From contig CANIAI010000036.1 in NCBI GenBank assembly GCA_947465275.1, positions 1 through 11,020 of the forward strand: a stretch of DNA of 11,020 nt, given 5' to 3'. The DNA is from Acidobacteriota bacterium. GTDB lineage: Bacteria > Acidobacteriota > Vicinamibacteria > Vicinamibacterales > UBA2999. Every line of letters starts with the position of its first letter. Within the stretch, counting starts at the first letter, position 1. Both the position numbers and the translations under genes were made by a program. Of this stretch, positions 4,936 through 11,020 are shown one piece after another. A model generated the notes under the pieces. It saw only the letters and a list, made by a program, of their open reading frames with translations, had not been told where the DNA came from and searched no databases.

Positions 4936-6360
4936 ATGCGCATCCTGATGGTCGCCTCCGAGGCGGCCCCTTTCGCGAAGACGGGCGGCCTGGCCGACGT
5001 CCTCGGCGCGCTTCCGCAGGCGCTCGTCCGTGCGGGCCACGAGGTGGACGTGGTGATGCCGCGCTATCGCGGCATGCCGGAAGGCGGCGACCCCTTCAGT
5101 GTGCCGCTCGGCCCACAGACGGTGGACCTGCGGGTGGGCCAGACGACGCGCGGGGGCGTCCGCTTCGCTTTCGTCGATGCACCCGCCTGGTTCGACCGGG
5201 ATGCGCTGTACGGGATGGGCGGGCACGACTACGCTGATAACCCTGAACGGTTTGCCCTCTTCGGCCGGGCGGCCCTGGAGTGGGCACGCGCCCAGGGCGT
5301 CACCTACGACGTGGTGCATGCGCACGACTGGCAGGCGGGACTGGTGCCGGTCTGGCTCGACCGGGAGTACGTCGCCGACCCGCACCTCGGGCGCGCGTCC
5401 CGCATCTTCACCATCCACAACCTGGCCTATCAGGGCACCTTCGACGCGAGCTGGCTGCCGCGGCTCGGGTTTGGCTGGGACCTCTTCACGATGGCGGGGC
5501 TCGAATTCTGGGGGCGGATGAGCTTCCTGAAGGCCGGCATCACCTTCAGCGACCGCATTACGACCGTGAGTCCGACGTACGCCCGCGAGATCCAGACTCC
5601 CGAGTCGGGCTTCGGCTTCGACGGGCTTCTGCGCTTCCGGGCCGCGGACCTGGTCGGCATCGTCAACGGGATCGATTACGATCGGTGGGATCCGGCGAGC
5701 GACCCATTTCTGGTCGAGCGGTATGACGTCACCAGCCTGGATCGCAAACGGGCGAACACTGTCGCCCTGATGCGGGAACTCGGGCTGCCGGAGGTGGCGG
5801 GGTCCAGACCGGTGGTCGGGATGATTTCCCGGCTCGTCGATCAGAAGGGATACGACCTGATCGCCGCCCTGGCCGACGAACTGCCGCGGCTCGACGCGAC
5901 ATTCGTGCTGCTGGGTACGGGCGACCGGCGGTATGAGGACCTCTGGCTGGGGCTGGCGTCTCGACACCCGGACCGGTTCGGGGTGCGGATCGGGTTCGAC
6001 GAGGGGCTGGCGCACCGGATCGAGGCCGGCTCCGACCTGTTCCTCATGCCTTCGCGGTTCGAGCCGTGCGGGTTGAACCAGATGTACAGCCTCCGCTACG
6101 GGACGCTGCCGCTGGTGCGGGCGACGGGGGGACTGTCGGACACCGTGCGAAACCTGGATCCGGTGACCGGCGAGGGCACCGGGTTCGTGTTCGGGGATTA
6201 CCTGCCGCAGGCGCTGTTCGGAACCCTGCGGTGGGCTTTGGGCATCTATACGGAGAAGGCCCTGTGGCGGCGCATGCAGGAGGCGGGCATGCGGCAGGAC
6301 TTTTCATGGGATGCGTCGGCGCGTGATTACGTCTCGGTATACGAGCGCGCGCGGGCGTGA
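4936..6360 (+). CDS. glgA: Glycogen synthase (ADP-glucose type, GT5 family)
   Basis: Transfers glucose from ADP-glucose to the non-reducing end of an alpha-1,4-glucan in the cytoplasm. The 474-residue length matches bacterial GlgA (477 in E. coli). The start MRILMVASEAAPFAKTGGLAD contains the KTGGL nucleotide-sugar motif at 15-19. HAHDWQAG follows at 128-135, then TIHNLAYQG. The GT-B C-domain has R299 and K304 (in SRLVDQKG) for the diphosphate, and E376 in PSRFEPCGLNQMYSLRYG with TGGLSDTV after it. The ATG at 4936 is the correct family start, with only a weak GGGA five bases upstream; open frame before it is antisense to fdhE. glgC and glgB are not in the window. trxA follows after 36 bp and may be co-transcribed. 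Confidence 0.96.
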   Translation: MRILMVASEAAPFAKTGGLADVLGALPQALVRAGHEVDVVMPRYRGMPEGGDPFSVPLGPQTVDLRVGQTTRGGVRFAFVDAPAWFDRDALYGMGGHDYADNPERFALFGRAALEWARAQGVTYDVVHAHDWQAGLVPVWLDREYVADPHLGRASRIFTIHNLAYQGTFDASWLPRLGFGWDLFTMAGLEFWGRMSFLKAGITFSDRITTVSPTYAREIQTPESGFGFDGLLRFRAADLVGIVNGIDYDRWDPASDPFLVERYDVTSLDRKRANTVALMRELGLPEVAGSRPVVGMISRLVDQKGYDLIAALADELPRLDATFVLLGTGDRRYEDLWLGLASRHPDRFGVRIGFDEGLAHRIEAGSDLFLMPSRFEPCGLNQMYSLRYGTLPLVRATGGLSDTVRNLDPVTGEGTGFVFGDYLPQALFGTLRWALGIYTEKALWRRMQEAGMRQDFSWDASARDYVSVYERARA

Positions 6361-6396
6361 CGGGACCGGCACCGCCGGCCTTCATCGGAGAGAGAC

Positions 6397-6720
6397 ATGG
6401 CATCGGACAAGGTGAAGACGTTCACGGACGGCAACTTCGACGCGGAGACCAAGAGCGGTGTGGTCCTGGTGGATTTCTGGGCTGAGTGGTGTGGCCCGTG
6501 CCGCCGGCTCGCCCCGACGGTTGACGCCCTCGCGACGGAATACGACGGGCGGGCCACGGTGGCCAAGCTGAACGTCGACGAGAATCCGACGGTGCCGAGC
6601 CGGTTTGCGATTCGCGGCATCCCGACGATGCTCCTGTTCAAGGACGGCCAGCTCGCCGATACCGTCGTGGGTCTGGTCGGCAAGGAAGACCTCGCCCGGA
6701 TGATCGACAAGCACCTCTGA
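6397..6720 (+). CDS. trxA: Thioredoxin
   Basis: A 107-residue cytoplasmic dithiol protein, the usual length for TrxA. The active site is WCGPC with Cys32 and Cys35 (preceded by VDFWAE, followed by RRLAP). The cis-proline loop is GIPTM with Pro76, next to LLFKDG. It reduces disulfides in enzymes such as ribonucleotide reductase and methionine sulfoxide reductase and is itself recycled by TrxB, whose gene follows 55 bp downstream. A GGAG six bases before the ATG supports the start. Arg instead of the common Lys follows the CGPC motif, a frequent variant. It lies 36 bp after glgA with no strong terminator between them, so a glgA-trxA-trxB transcript is plausible. Confidence 0.96.
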   Translation: MASDKVKTFTDGNFDAETKSGVVLVDFWAEWCGPCRRLAPTVDALATEYDGRATVAKLNVDENPTVPSRFAIRGIPTMLLFKDGQLADTVVGLVGKEDLARMIDKHL

Positions 6721-6775
6721 TCGGGCTCGGACGCACCTCACCACATCTGGACTGACTCTCAGGGGATAGCTACGC

Positions 6776-7744
6776 ATGGCGGATCGCAAGGTCGTGATCA
6801 TCGGCTCCGGGCCCGCGGGACTCACCGCGGCGCTCTACTCGGCACGGGCGAACCTGTCGCCGCTCCTCATCGAGGGACTCGAAGCCGGCGGGCAGCTGAT
6901 GCTGACCACGATGGTCGAGAACTGGCCCGGGTTCCGGGACGGCATCATGGGACCCGACCTGATGACGGAGATGCGCGCGCAGGCGGAGCGATTCGGCACC
7001 GAGGTCATCCAGAGCACGGTGGCGAGCGTCGACCTGCAGCATCGCCCGTTCACGATCAGCCTCGCGGACGGACGCCAGATCACCACCGAGTCGCTGATCG
7101 TCGCGACCGGCGCGTCCGCCCGCTGGCTCGACATCGATTCCGACCGGCGACTGTCCGGGCACGGCGTCTCGACCTGCGCCACCTGTGACGGCTACTTCTT
7201 CCGCGGGAAGCCGATCGCGGTCGTCGGCGGTGGCGACTCCGCGATGGAAGAGGCGATCTACCTGACCAAGTTCGCGTCGAAGGTGATCGTGATCCACCGG
7301 CGCGAGAGTCTGCGGGCGTCGAAGATCATGCAGGACAAGGCCTTCGCCAACCCGAAGATCGAGTTCGTCTGGGACTCGGAGATCGTCGAGGTCAAGGACG
7401 TCTCGAAGGGTGAGGTCTCCGGCGTGGTCGTGCGGAACCTCAAGACCGACGCGCTGAGCGAGATCGCGCTCGACGGCGTGTTCATCGCGATCGGCCACAC
7501 GCCGAACACGTCGTTGTTCCGCGGGCAGCTCGAGCTCGACGAGACCGGCTACATCATCACGCGGGACGGCACGCGGACGACCGTGCCTGGCGTCTTCGCG
7601 GCTGGCGACGTGCAGGACCATGTGTACCGCCAGGCGATCACCGCGGCTGGTTCAGGATGCATGGCCGCGATCGACGCCGAACGCTATCTCGAGCACCTGC
7701 CGGTGGCCGACGAACGGACAGACCGCGCCGCCTCGCACGCCTGA
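6776..7744 (+). CDS. trxB: Thioredoxin-disulfide reductase
   Basis: An FAD flavoprotein that passes electrons from NADPH to thioredoxin. The 322-residue length is normal. In order it shows the FAD-binding GSGPAG (10-15), the redox-active CATC with Cys134 and Cys137, the NADPH-binding GGGDSAMEEA (151-160) and HRR (174-176, contacts the NADPH 2'-phosphate), and the C-terminal FAD motif with GD at 277-278 followed by a QAITAAGSG segment. A GGGG lies ten bases before the ATG. It is immediately downstream of its substrate gene trxA, in the same direction, with no hairpin between them. The last 14 residues or so are polar and probably disordered. It ends facing mnmA across a shared hairpin. Confidence 0.96.
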   Translation: MADRKVVIIGSGPAGLTAALYSARANLSPLLIEGLEAGGQLMLTTMVENWPGFRDGIMGPDLMTEMRAQAERFGTEVIQSTVASVDLQHRPFTISLADGRQITTESLIVATGASARWLDIDSDRRLSGHGVSTCATCDGYFFRGKPIAVVGGGDSAMEEAIYLTKFASKVIVIHRRESLRASKIMQDKAFANPKIEFVWDSEIVEVKDVSKGEVSGVVVRNLKTDALSEIALDGVFIAIGHTPNTSLFRGQLELDETGYIITRDGTRTTVPGVFAAGDVQDHVYRQAITAAGSGCMAAIDAERYLEHLPVADERTDRAASHA

Positions 7745-7759
7745 CGCACCCGCACGACA

Positions 7760-7785
7760 CACCGGGCGCCTGACGGTGCCCGGTG
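7760..7785. terminator. Bidirectional hairpin between convergent trxB and mnmA
   Basis: An 11-bp stem (7760-7770 with 7775-7785, beginning CACCGGGC and ending GCCCGGTG) closes a TGAC tetraloop. One pair is G-T, which forms a wobble in the trxB-direction RNA and a C-A mismatch in the other. It occupies most of the 47 bp between the two stop codons. No T-run follows on either strand. Confidence 0.65.
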
Positions 7786-7791
7786 GCCGCC

Positions 7792-8853
7792 TCACTCGAT
7801 CCACCCGCCCCCGAGAATCTCATCCCCGCGCGAGAGCACGACCGGCTGGCCCGGCGTGATCGCCGACTGTGGCTCGTCGAAGACCACCCGGCAACGCCCG
7901 TCGGCGAGCGCGGCCACGCGCGCGGCCGCCGGCCGGTGGCGATGCCGGATCTGCGCGTCGACGCGGGCGTCAGCCTCGGGTGGCGCGCCGGTGATCCAGT
8001 TCATCCGCGCGGCCGTGAGCTCGTGCTGGTCGAGCGCGGCGCGTGGGCCCACCGTGACCCTGCGGTCGGACGCATCGATCTGCAGCACGTAAAGCGGCAC
8101 GCCCGCTGACAGGCCGAGGCCCTTTCGCTGGCCGACGGTGAAGCGGTGAATGCCCTCGTGGCGCCCGAGCTCGTGCCCCTCGAGATCGACGATGGCACCG
8201 GACGTTGCGGCCGCCGGCGCGTGGCGGGCCACGAACTGCTGGTGGTCGCCGTCCGGGACGAAGCAGATCTCCTGACTGTCAGGCTTCGCGGCGACCGACA
8301 GGCCCAGGCGGCTGGCGTGGGCGCGGACGTCGACCTTCCGCATCGATCCGAGCGGGAAGCTTGCATGGGCGAGCTGCGCCTGCGTCAGTGAGAAGAGGAA
8401 GTAGGCCTGGTCCTTCGTGTCGTCCAGCCCTCGCAGCAGCGCGAAGCGCCCGTCGGGCCGGCGTTCGATCCGCGCGTAGTGCCCCGTGGCGACACACTCC
8501 GCGCCGAACGCGCGCGCCCGGTCGAGCAGGGTCGCGAACTTGAGGTCGCTGTTGCAGTGGGTGCAGGGGAGCGGCGTGCGTCCGGCCGCGTACTCGCGGA
8601 CGAAGTCGGCGATGACAGTGTCGCGGAACTGCTGCTCGAGGTTGAGGATGTAATGCGGGAAGCCGAGCGCCGCGGCCACGCGACGCGCGTCGTACAGGTC
8701 GTCCAGCGTGCAGCAGCTTCCGAACGTGACCTCGCCCTGCTGCTGATCGTACAGCTGCATCGAGAGGCCGACCACGTCGTGCCCCTGCTCGGCGAGCAGG
8801 GCGGCTGCGACGGACGAGTCGACGCCGCCGGACATCGCGACTGCGATACGCAT
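7792..8853 (-). CDS. mnmA: tRNA-specific 2-thiouridylase
   Basis: Makes 2-thiouridine at the wobble position (U34) of tRNAs for Lys, Glu and Gln by activating the base with ATP and adding sulfur. The 353-residue protein starts MRIAVAMSGGVDSS, with the PP-loop SGGVDSS at 8-14. GRTPLPCTHCN places Cys97 and Cys100; Cys100 aligns with the catalytic cysteine of the family (Cys102 in E. coli), and Cys197 in SQEICF aligns with the second one (Cys199). E. coli has Asp where this protein has Cys97. A Cys47-Cys48 pair is also present. The C-terminus ends with GGGWIE, as usual. The gene starts 11 bp after the cysteine desulfurase stop without a clear ribosome binding site, which suggests translational coupling. 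The desulfurase is the likely sulfur donor. Confidence 0.95.
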   Translation of the reverse strand: MRIAVAMSGGVDSSVAAALLAEQGHDVVGLSMQLYDQQQGEVTFGSCCTLDDLYDARRVAAALGFPHYILNLEQQFRDTVIADFVREYAAGRTPLPCTHCNSDLKFATLLDRARAFGAECVATGHYARIERRPDGRFALLRGLDDTKDQAYFLFSLTQAQLAHASFPLGSMRKVDVRAHASRLGLSVAAKPDSQEICFVPDGDHQQFVARHAPAAATSGAIVDLEGHELGRHEGIHRFTVGQRKGLGLSAGVPLYVLQIDASDRRVTVGPRAALDQHELTAARMNWITGAPPEADARVDAQIRHRHRPAAARVAALADGRCRVVFDEPQSAITPGQPVVLSRGDEILGGGWIE

Positions 8854-8864
8854 GTCGAACGGGC

Positions 8865-10052
8865 TCAGGCCCGCGCCGGGGTCCTCGTCAGGTTGCGCAA
8901 CTTCTCGACGACGCGGGGCAGCACGCCGATCAGCCGGTCGATCTCCGCGTCGGTGTTGGCCTTGCCCAGGCTGAAGCGAATCGAGTTCTGCGTCCGGTGC
9001 GGCGGAAAGCCCATGGCCTTGAGCACGTGCGACGGCTCGAGGGTGCCCGAGGAGCAGGCCGATCCGGTCGACACGGCGAAGCCTTCGAGGTCCAGCGCGA
9101 TCAGGAGCGACTCGGCCTCGACCCGGTCGAAGCTGATGTTCGTCGTGTTGGCCACGCGTGGTGACAGCCCGCCGTTCAGCGCGGTGCCCGGTACCTGCGC
9201 GAGCACCTCCCGCTCCAGGCGGTCGCGCAGCCCGGCGAGTCGCTGCGGCTCTCCATCGAGGGCGGCGAGCGCCTCGTGCGCCGCCACGCCCATGCCGGCA
9301 ATAGCCGGGACGTTCTCCGTGCCGGCGCGCCGGCTGCGCTCGTGCTTGCCGCCGGTGAGCTGCGGCACCAGCCGGAGGCCGCGGCGCACCCAGAGAGCCC
9401 CCGCACCCTTCGGACCGTAGAACTTGTGCGCCGACACCGAGAGCAGGTCGACGCCGAGCGAGCGGACGTCGACGGGGATCTTGCCCGCCGACTGCACCGC
9501 ATCCGTGTGGAACAGCGCACCGCGATCCTTCGCGAGCCGGGCGAGGTGGGCTACGGGCTGAATCGTCCCGATCTCGTTGTTGGCGTGCATGACCGAGACG
9601 AGCGCGGTCTGGTCCGTCAGGGCGGCCCGCAGGCGGTCGGGATCGACGACGCCGCTGGTATCGACCGGCAGCAGCGTGACCTGCCATCCGCGCTTTGCGA
9701 GCGCCTTGAGGGTGTTCAGCACCGCCTCGTGCTCGATGGCGCTGGCGATGAGGTGGCGGCGGCCGGTCGGCTCCAGCGCCTCGGCGACCCCGCGGATCGC
9801 GAGGTTGTCGCTCTCGGTGCCCCCGCTCGTCAGGATCAGCTCGCTGGGTTCGGCGCCGATGAGCGCAGCCGTCCGTGAGCGCGCGTCATCGAGCACCGCC
9901 TTGGCCTGCTGGCCGAAGTGGTGCACGCTCGAGGGGTTTCCCCAGTCGTCACGCAGCGCCACCGCCATGCGGTCGGCGACGGCGGGCGAGAGCGGCGTGG
10001 TGGCGTTGTGGTCGAGGTAGGCCCGCTGCACGGTTTCGATTGATCCTAGCAT
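8865..10052 (-). CDS. Cysteine desulfurase, NifS/IscS class (likely sulfur donor to MnmA)
   Basis: A PLP enzyme that converts L-cysteine to alanine and an enzyme-bound persulfide. The 395-residue sequence has AYLDHNATTPL near the start, H108 in AIEHEA, FHTDAVQSAGK (181-191), the PLP lysine K210 in SVSAHKFYGPKG, and the persulfide cysteine C333 in GSACSSG, characteristic of class I (NifS/IscS) enzymes. An AGGGA seven bases before the ATG at 10052 supports the start. mnmA follows 11 bp downstream on the same strand, as in the yrvO-mnmA pair of Bacillus subtilis, where a dedicated desulfurase feeds MnmA directly. No iscU, nifU or other iron-sulfur assembly gene is visible, so I leave open whether it also serves iron-sulfur cluster assembly. 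It is divergent from the bactofilin gene. Confidence 0.95.
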   Translation of the reverse strand: MLGSIETVQRAYLDHNATTPLSPAVADRMAVALRDDWGNPSSVHHFGQQAKAVLDDARSRTAALIGAEPSELILTSGGTESDNLAIRGVAEALEPTGRRHLIASAIEHEAVLNTLKALAKRGWQVTLLPVDTSGVVDPDRLRAALTDQTALVSVMHANNEIGTIQPVAHLARLAKDRGALFHTDAVQSAGKIPVDVRSLGVDLLSVSAHKFYGPKGAGALWVRRGLRLVPQLTGGKHERSRRAGTENVPAIAGMGVAAHEALAALDGEPQRLAGLRDRLEREVLAQVPGTALNGGLSPRVANTTNISFDRVEAESLLIALDLEGFAVSTGSACSSGTLEPSHVLKAMGFPPHRTQNSIRFSLGKANTDAEIDRLIGVLPRVVEKLRNLTRTPARA

Positions 10053-10070
10053 TTCGGTCCCTGCCGGGGC

Positions 10071-10089
10071 CGTTGTGCTGTGGACAACG
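10071..10089. promoter_or_regulatory. Inverted repeat CGTTGT-N7-ACAACG in the divergent promoter region
   Basis: CGTTGT (10071-10076) and ACAACG (10084-10089) are perfect complements seven bases apart, covering the proposed -35 of the bactofilin promoter and lying 18 bp upstream of the desulfurase start. A second, overlapping near-palindrome with one mismatched pair spans 10081-10096. Both could bind a regulator of either gene. The 9-mer TGTGGACAA (10079-10087) is also the complement of TTGTCCACA, a DnaA-box form common in high-GC bacteria. Confidence 0.35.
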
Positions 10090-10110
10090 TTTTCCAGCGG
10101 CCGATATACT
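10081..10110 (+). promoter_or_regulatory. Putative sigma-70-type promoter of the bactofilin gene
   Basis: TGGACA (10081-10086) and TATACT (10105-10110) each match five of six consensus bases with an 18-bp spacer. Transcription would start near 10117, leaving a leader of about 140 nt before the ATG at 10257. The leader contains an imperfect hairpin at 10135-10158 (nine pairs, one bulge, five-base loop). Confidence 0.5.
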
Positions 10111-10256
10111 CACGGGGCTCCCGCACGGCTGGCGCGTTTCGGACTCCATCCGGAAGCGTTGGCCCCCCGCGTTCGCCCCACGGACCGGGTCACGACGATT
10201 GCAGCTCCCGGCCAGCGCGGCGCGCGGGGCACCACGCGAGGCGGAGGAATCACAGC

Positions 10257-10769
10257 ATGTGGAAGCGAGACGAAGCGGTGAAGCCGACATCCACCCCGGC
10301 ACCGGCCGCACCTGCGGTGCCGGCCCCGATGACGGCCGCGGCGCCGCAGCCAGTTGAACCTCGACGCGTCGAAAGGGATGTCGTGCATATCGGCAAGTCT
10401 GTCGTCATCAAGGGTGAGCTGGCTGGCAGCGAAGACCTGACCATCGAGGGCCATGTCGAAGGGAAGATCGAGCTCAAGGATCACGCGCTGACGATCGGCC
10501 CCAACGGGAAGATCAAGGCGCAGATCTTCGCCAAGTCGGTGATCGTCCTGGGCGAGGTCACCGGGAACGTCACCGCCAGCGAGAAGGTCGACATCCGCGA
10601 CGGCGGGTCAGTCGACGGCGACATCATCTCGCCGCGGGTGGCGATTGCCGAGGGCGCCCACTTCCGCGGCAGTGTCGACATGCAACGGAAGGCGGTCACC
10701 ACCGCTCCGGCGGCGCAGCCGAAGGCGTCAGCACCGGCGGCACCCGCCCCGGCCGCCGCGGCGCACTGA
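10257..10769 (+). CDS. Bactofilin-family cytoskeletal protein
   Basis: Bactofilins polymerise without nucleotide into filaments made of right-handed beta-helix subunits, often membrane-associated, and serve in cell shape, peptidoglycan synthesis or polar localisation. The 170-residue product has a Pro/Ala-rich N-terminal tail, the repetitive bactofilin core at about 43-132 (IGKSVVIKGEL, SEDLTIEGHVEGKIEL, GPNGKIKAQIFAKSVIVLGEV, VDIRDGGSVDGDI, RVAIAEGAHFRGSVDM), and an Ala/Pro-rich C-terminal tail. The start MWKRDEAVKP is short and basic and could touch the membrane, as suggested for some bactofilins (inference). GGAGG lies nine bases before the ATG at 10257. The frame is open further upstream, to 10080, but that stretch looks non-coding. 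The next gene downstream, in the same direction, is methyltransferase-like. Confidence 0.94.
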   Translation: MWKRDEAVKPTSTPAPAAPAVPAPMTAAAPQPVEPRRVERDVVHIGKSVVIKGELAGSEDLTIEGHVEGKIELKDHALTIGPNGKIKAQIFAKSVIVLGEVTGNVTASEKVDIRDGGSVDGDIISPRVAIAEGAHFRGSVDMQRKAVTTAPAAQPKASAPAAPAPAAAAH

Positions 10770-10783
10770 CCCGATGACGCCTG

Positions 10784-10815
10784 GTCCCGTCGTGCGCCTC
10801 GCGCGCACGGCGGAC
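10784..10815 (+). terminator. Strong GC hairpin after the bactofilin gene
   Basis: An 11-bp stem (10787-10797 with 10803-10813, one G-U wobble) closes a five-base CTCGC loop, and two more pairs can form outside a bulged C. It lies 17 bp after the bactofilin stop and ends about 17 bp before the next start. No T-run follows, so it may only partly stop transcription or may stabilise the upstream mRNA end. Confidence 0.45.
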
Positions 10816-10831
10816 GACCGGACCATTACCC

Positions 10832-11020
10832 GTGGGTCTCTCCGAATTCTTCGCACGCCTTCGCGGGCGTGAGGGTGTCGAGCCGCCTGATGCCGAGGGC
10901 GGCGTTCATTCCTCGCGCGTACTCCCCAGGTTCCTGACAGCGCTGCAGCACCGGGAGCAACCGGTGTTGCTGGATCTCGGCCCGGTCGCGGCCGGCAATC
11001 TCGGCTTCTTCGGCGAGCAC
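10832..11020 (+). CDS. Partial CDS: SAM-methyltransferase-like protein of unknown function (N-terminal 63 codons)
   Basis: A plus-strand frame opens at the GTG at 10832 and continues to the window edge. An in-frame TGA at 10775 with no other usual start codon (ATG, GTG or TTG) between makes this the first start, though no ribosome binding site is visible. The N-terminus is charged (VGLSEFFARLRGREG). The segment FLTALQHREQPVLLDLGP then leads to VAAGNLGFFGEH, resembling motif I of class I SAM-dependent methyltransferases (a hydrophobic strand, D-x-G, then a small-residue turn). I recall similar proteins in Acidobacteriota but cannot give a function. Its place right after a bactofilin gene suggests a possible functional link. 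Codon use, with G/C mostly in third positions, supports coding. Confidence 0.65.
   Translation, partial: MGLSEFFARLRGREGVEPPDAEGGVHSSRVLPRFLTALQHREQPVLLDLGPVAAGNLGFFGEH

Noticed and set aside
4021..6015. A 664-codon open minus-strand frame running through glgA into the fdhE-like gene
   Set aside because: The part upstream of 4896 is antisense to glgA and low-complexity (His/Arg/Pro/Glu-rich). GlgA motifs are intact on the plus strand, so only the fdhE portion is real.
6361..6396. Possible terminator between glgA and trxA (CCGGC and GCCGG, three bases apart)
   Set aside because: The stem is only five pairs, has no T-run and lies directly before the trxA ribosome binding site.
7792..9687. A possible long fusion protein extending mnmA upstream to 9687
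   Set aside because: The upstream portion is an Arg/Gly/Ala-rich out-of-frame reading of the cysteine desulfurase. MnmA homology begins exactly at the ATG at 8853.
10080..10256. An N-terminal extension of the bactofilin from 10080
   Set aside because: It would overlap the best promoter, has Arg/Pro/His-rich composition, and the ATG at 10257 has a good ribosome binding site.

Overview
The window is GC-rich and gene-dense, with short intergenic gaps and several GTG starts. It looks like bacterial chromosome. The bactofilin, the short CGC/His protein, the four-helix membrane protein and the truncated last gene resemble proteins I associate with Acidobacteriota (Vicinamibacteria-like). That assignment rests on recall of protein families, not on a search. 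I see no tRNA, rRNA, insertion sequence, CRISPR array or phage gene.

Layout. Positions 1-2824 are read on the minus strand: a four-helix membrane protein (2824-2219), a 71-residue Cys/His protein (2036-1821), an orphan beta-class DNA methyltransferase (1764-892), and a LysR-family regulator (859 to beyond the left edge). A perfect 17-nt palindrome with LysR-box geometry lies in the 32-bp gap before the regulator. From a promoter near 2820, a secreted DD-peptidase runs rightward (2885-3958) to a strong hairpin terminator. An FdhE-like protein converges on it (4896-4021) and is divergent from glgA. The rightward block glgA, trxA, trxB (4936-7744) follows and ends at a shared hairpin. From the other side a tight leftward pair, cysteine desulfurase then mnmA (10052-7792), converges on that hairpin. 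Divergent from the desulfurase, a bactofilin gene (10257-10769) has a good sigma-70-type promoter and a leader of about 140 nt. It is followed by a hairpin and the first 63 codons of a methyltransferase-like protein that runs off the right edge.

How the genes work together. TrxB would reduce TrxA using NADPH. The cysteine desulfurase would supply persulfide sulfur to MnmA for 2-thiouridine at tRNA position 34. The DD-peptidase and the bactofilin both concern the cell envelope or cell shape. GlgA makes glycogen. FdhE assists maturation of respiratory formate dehydrogenase, but no formate dehydrogenase gene is in the window.

Most of this is housekeeping content. I do not see a clear new multi-gene system. 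The parts most worth a second look are the LysR palindrome and its overlap with the methyltransferase stop codon, the orphan methyltransferase, the small Cys/His protein, the palindromes at the DD-peptidase and bactofilin promoters, the three-cysteine arrangement of MnmA, and the gene after the bactofilin.
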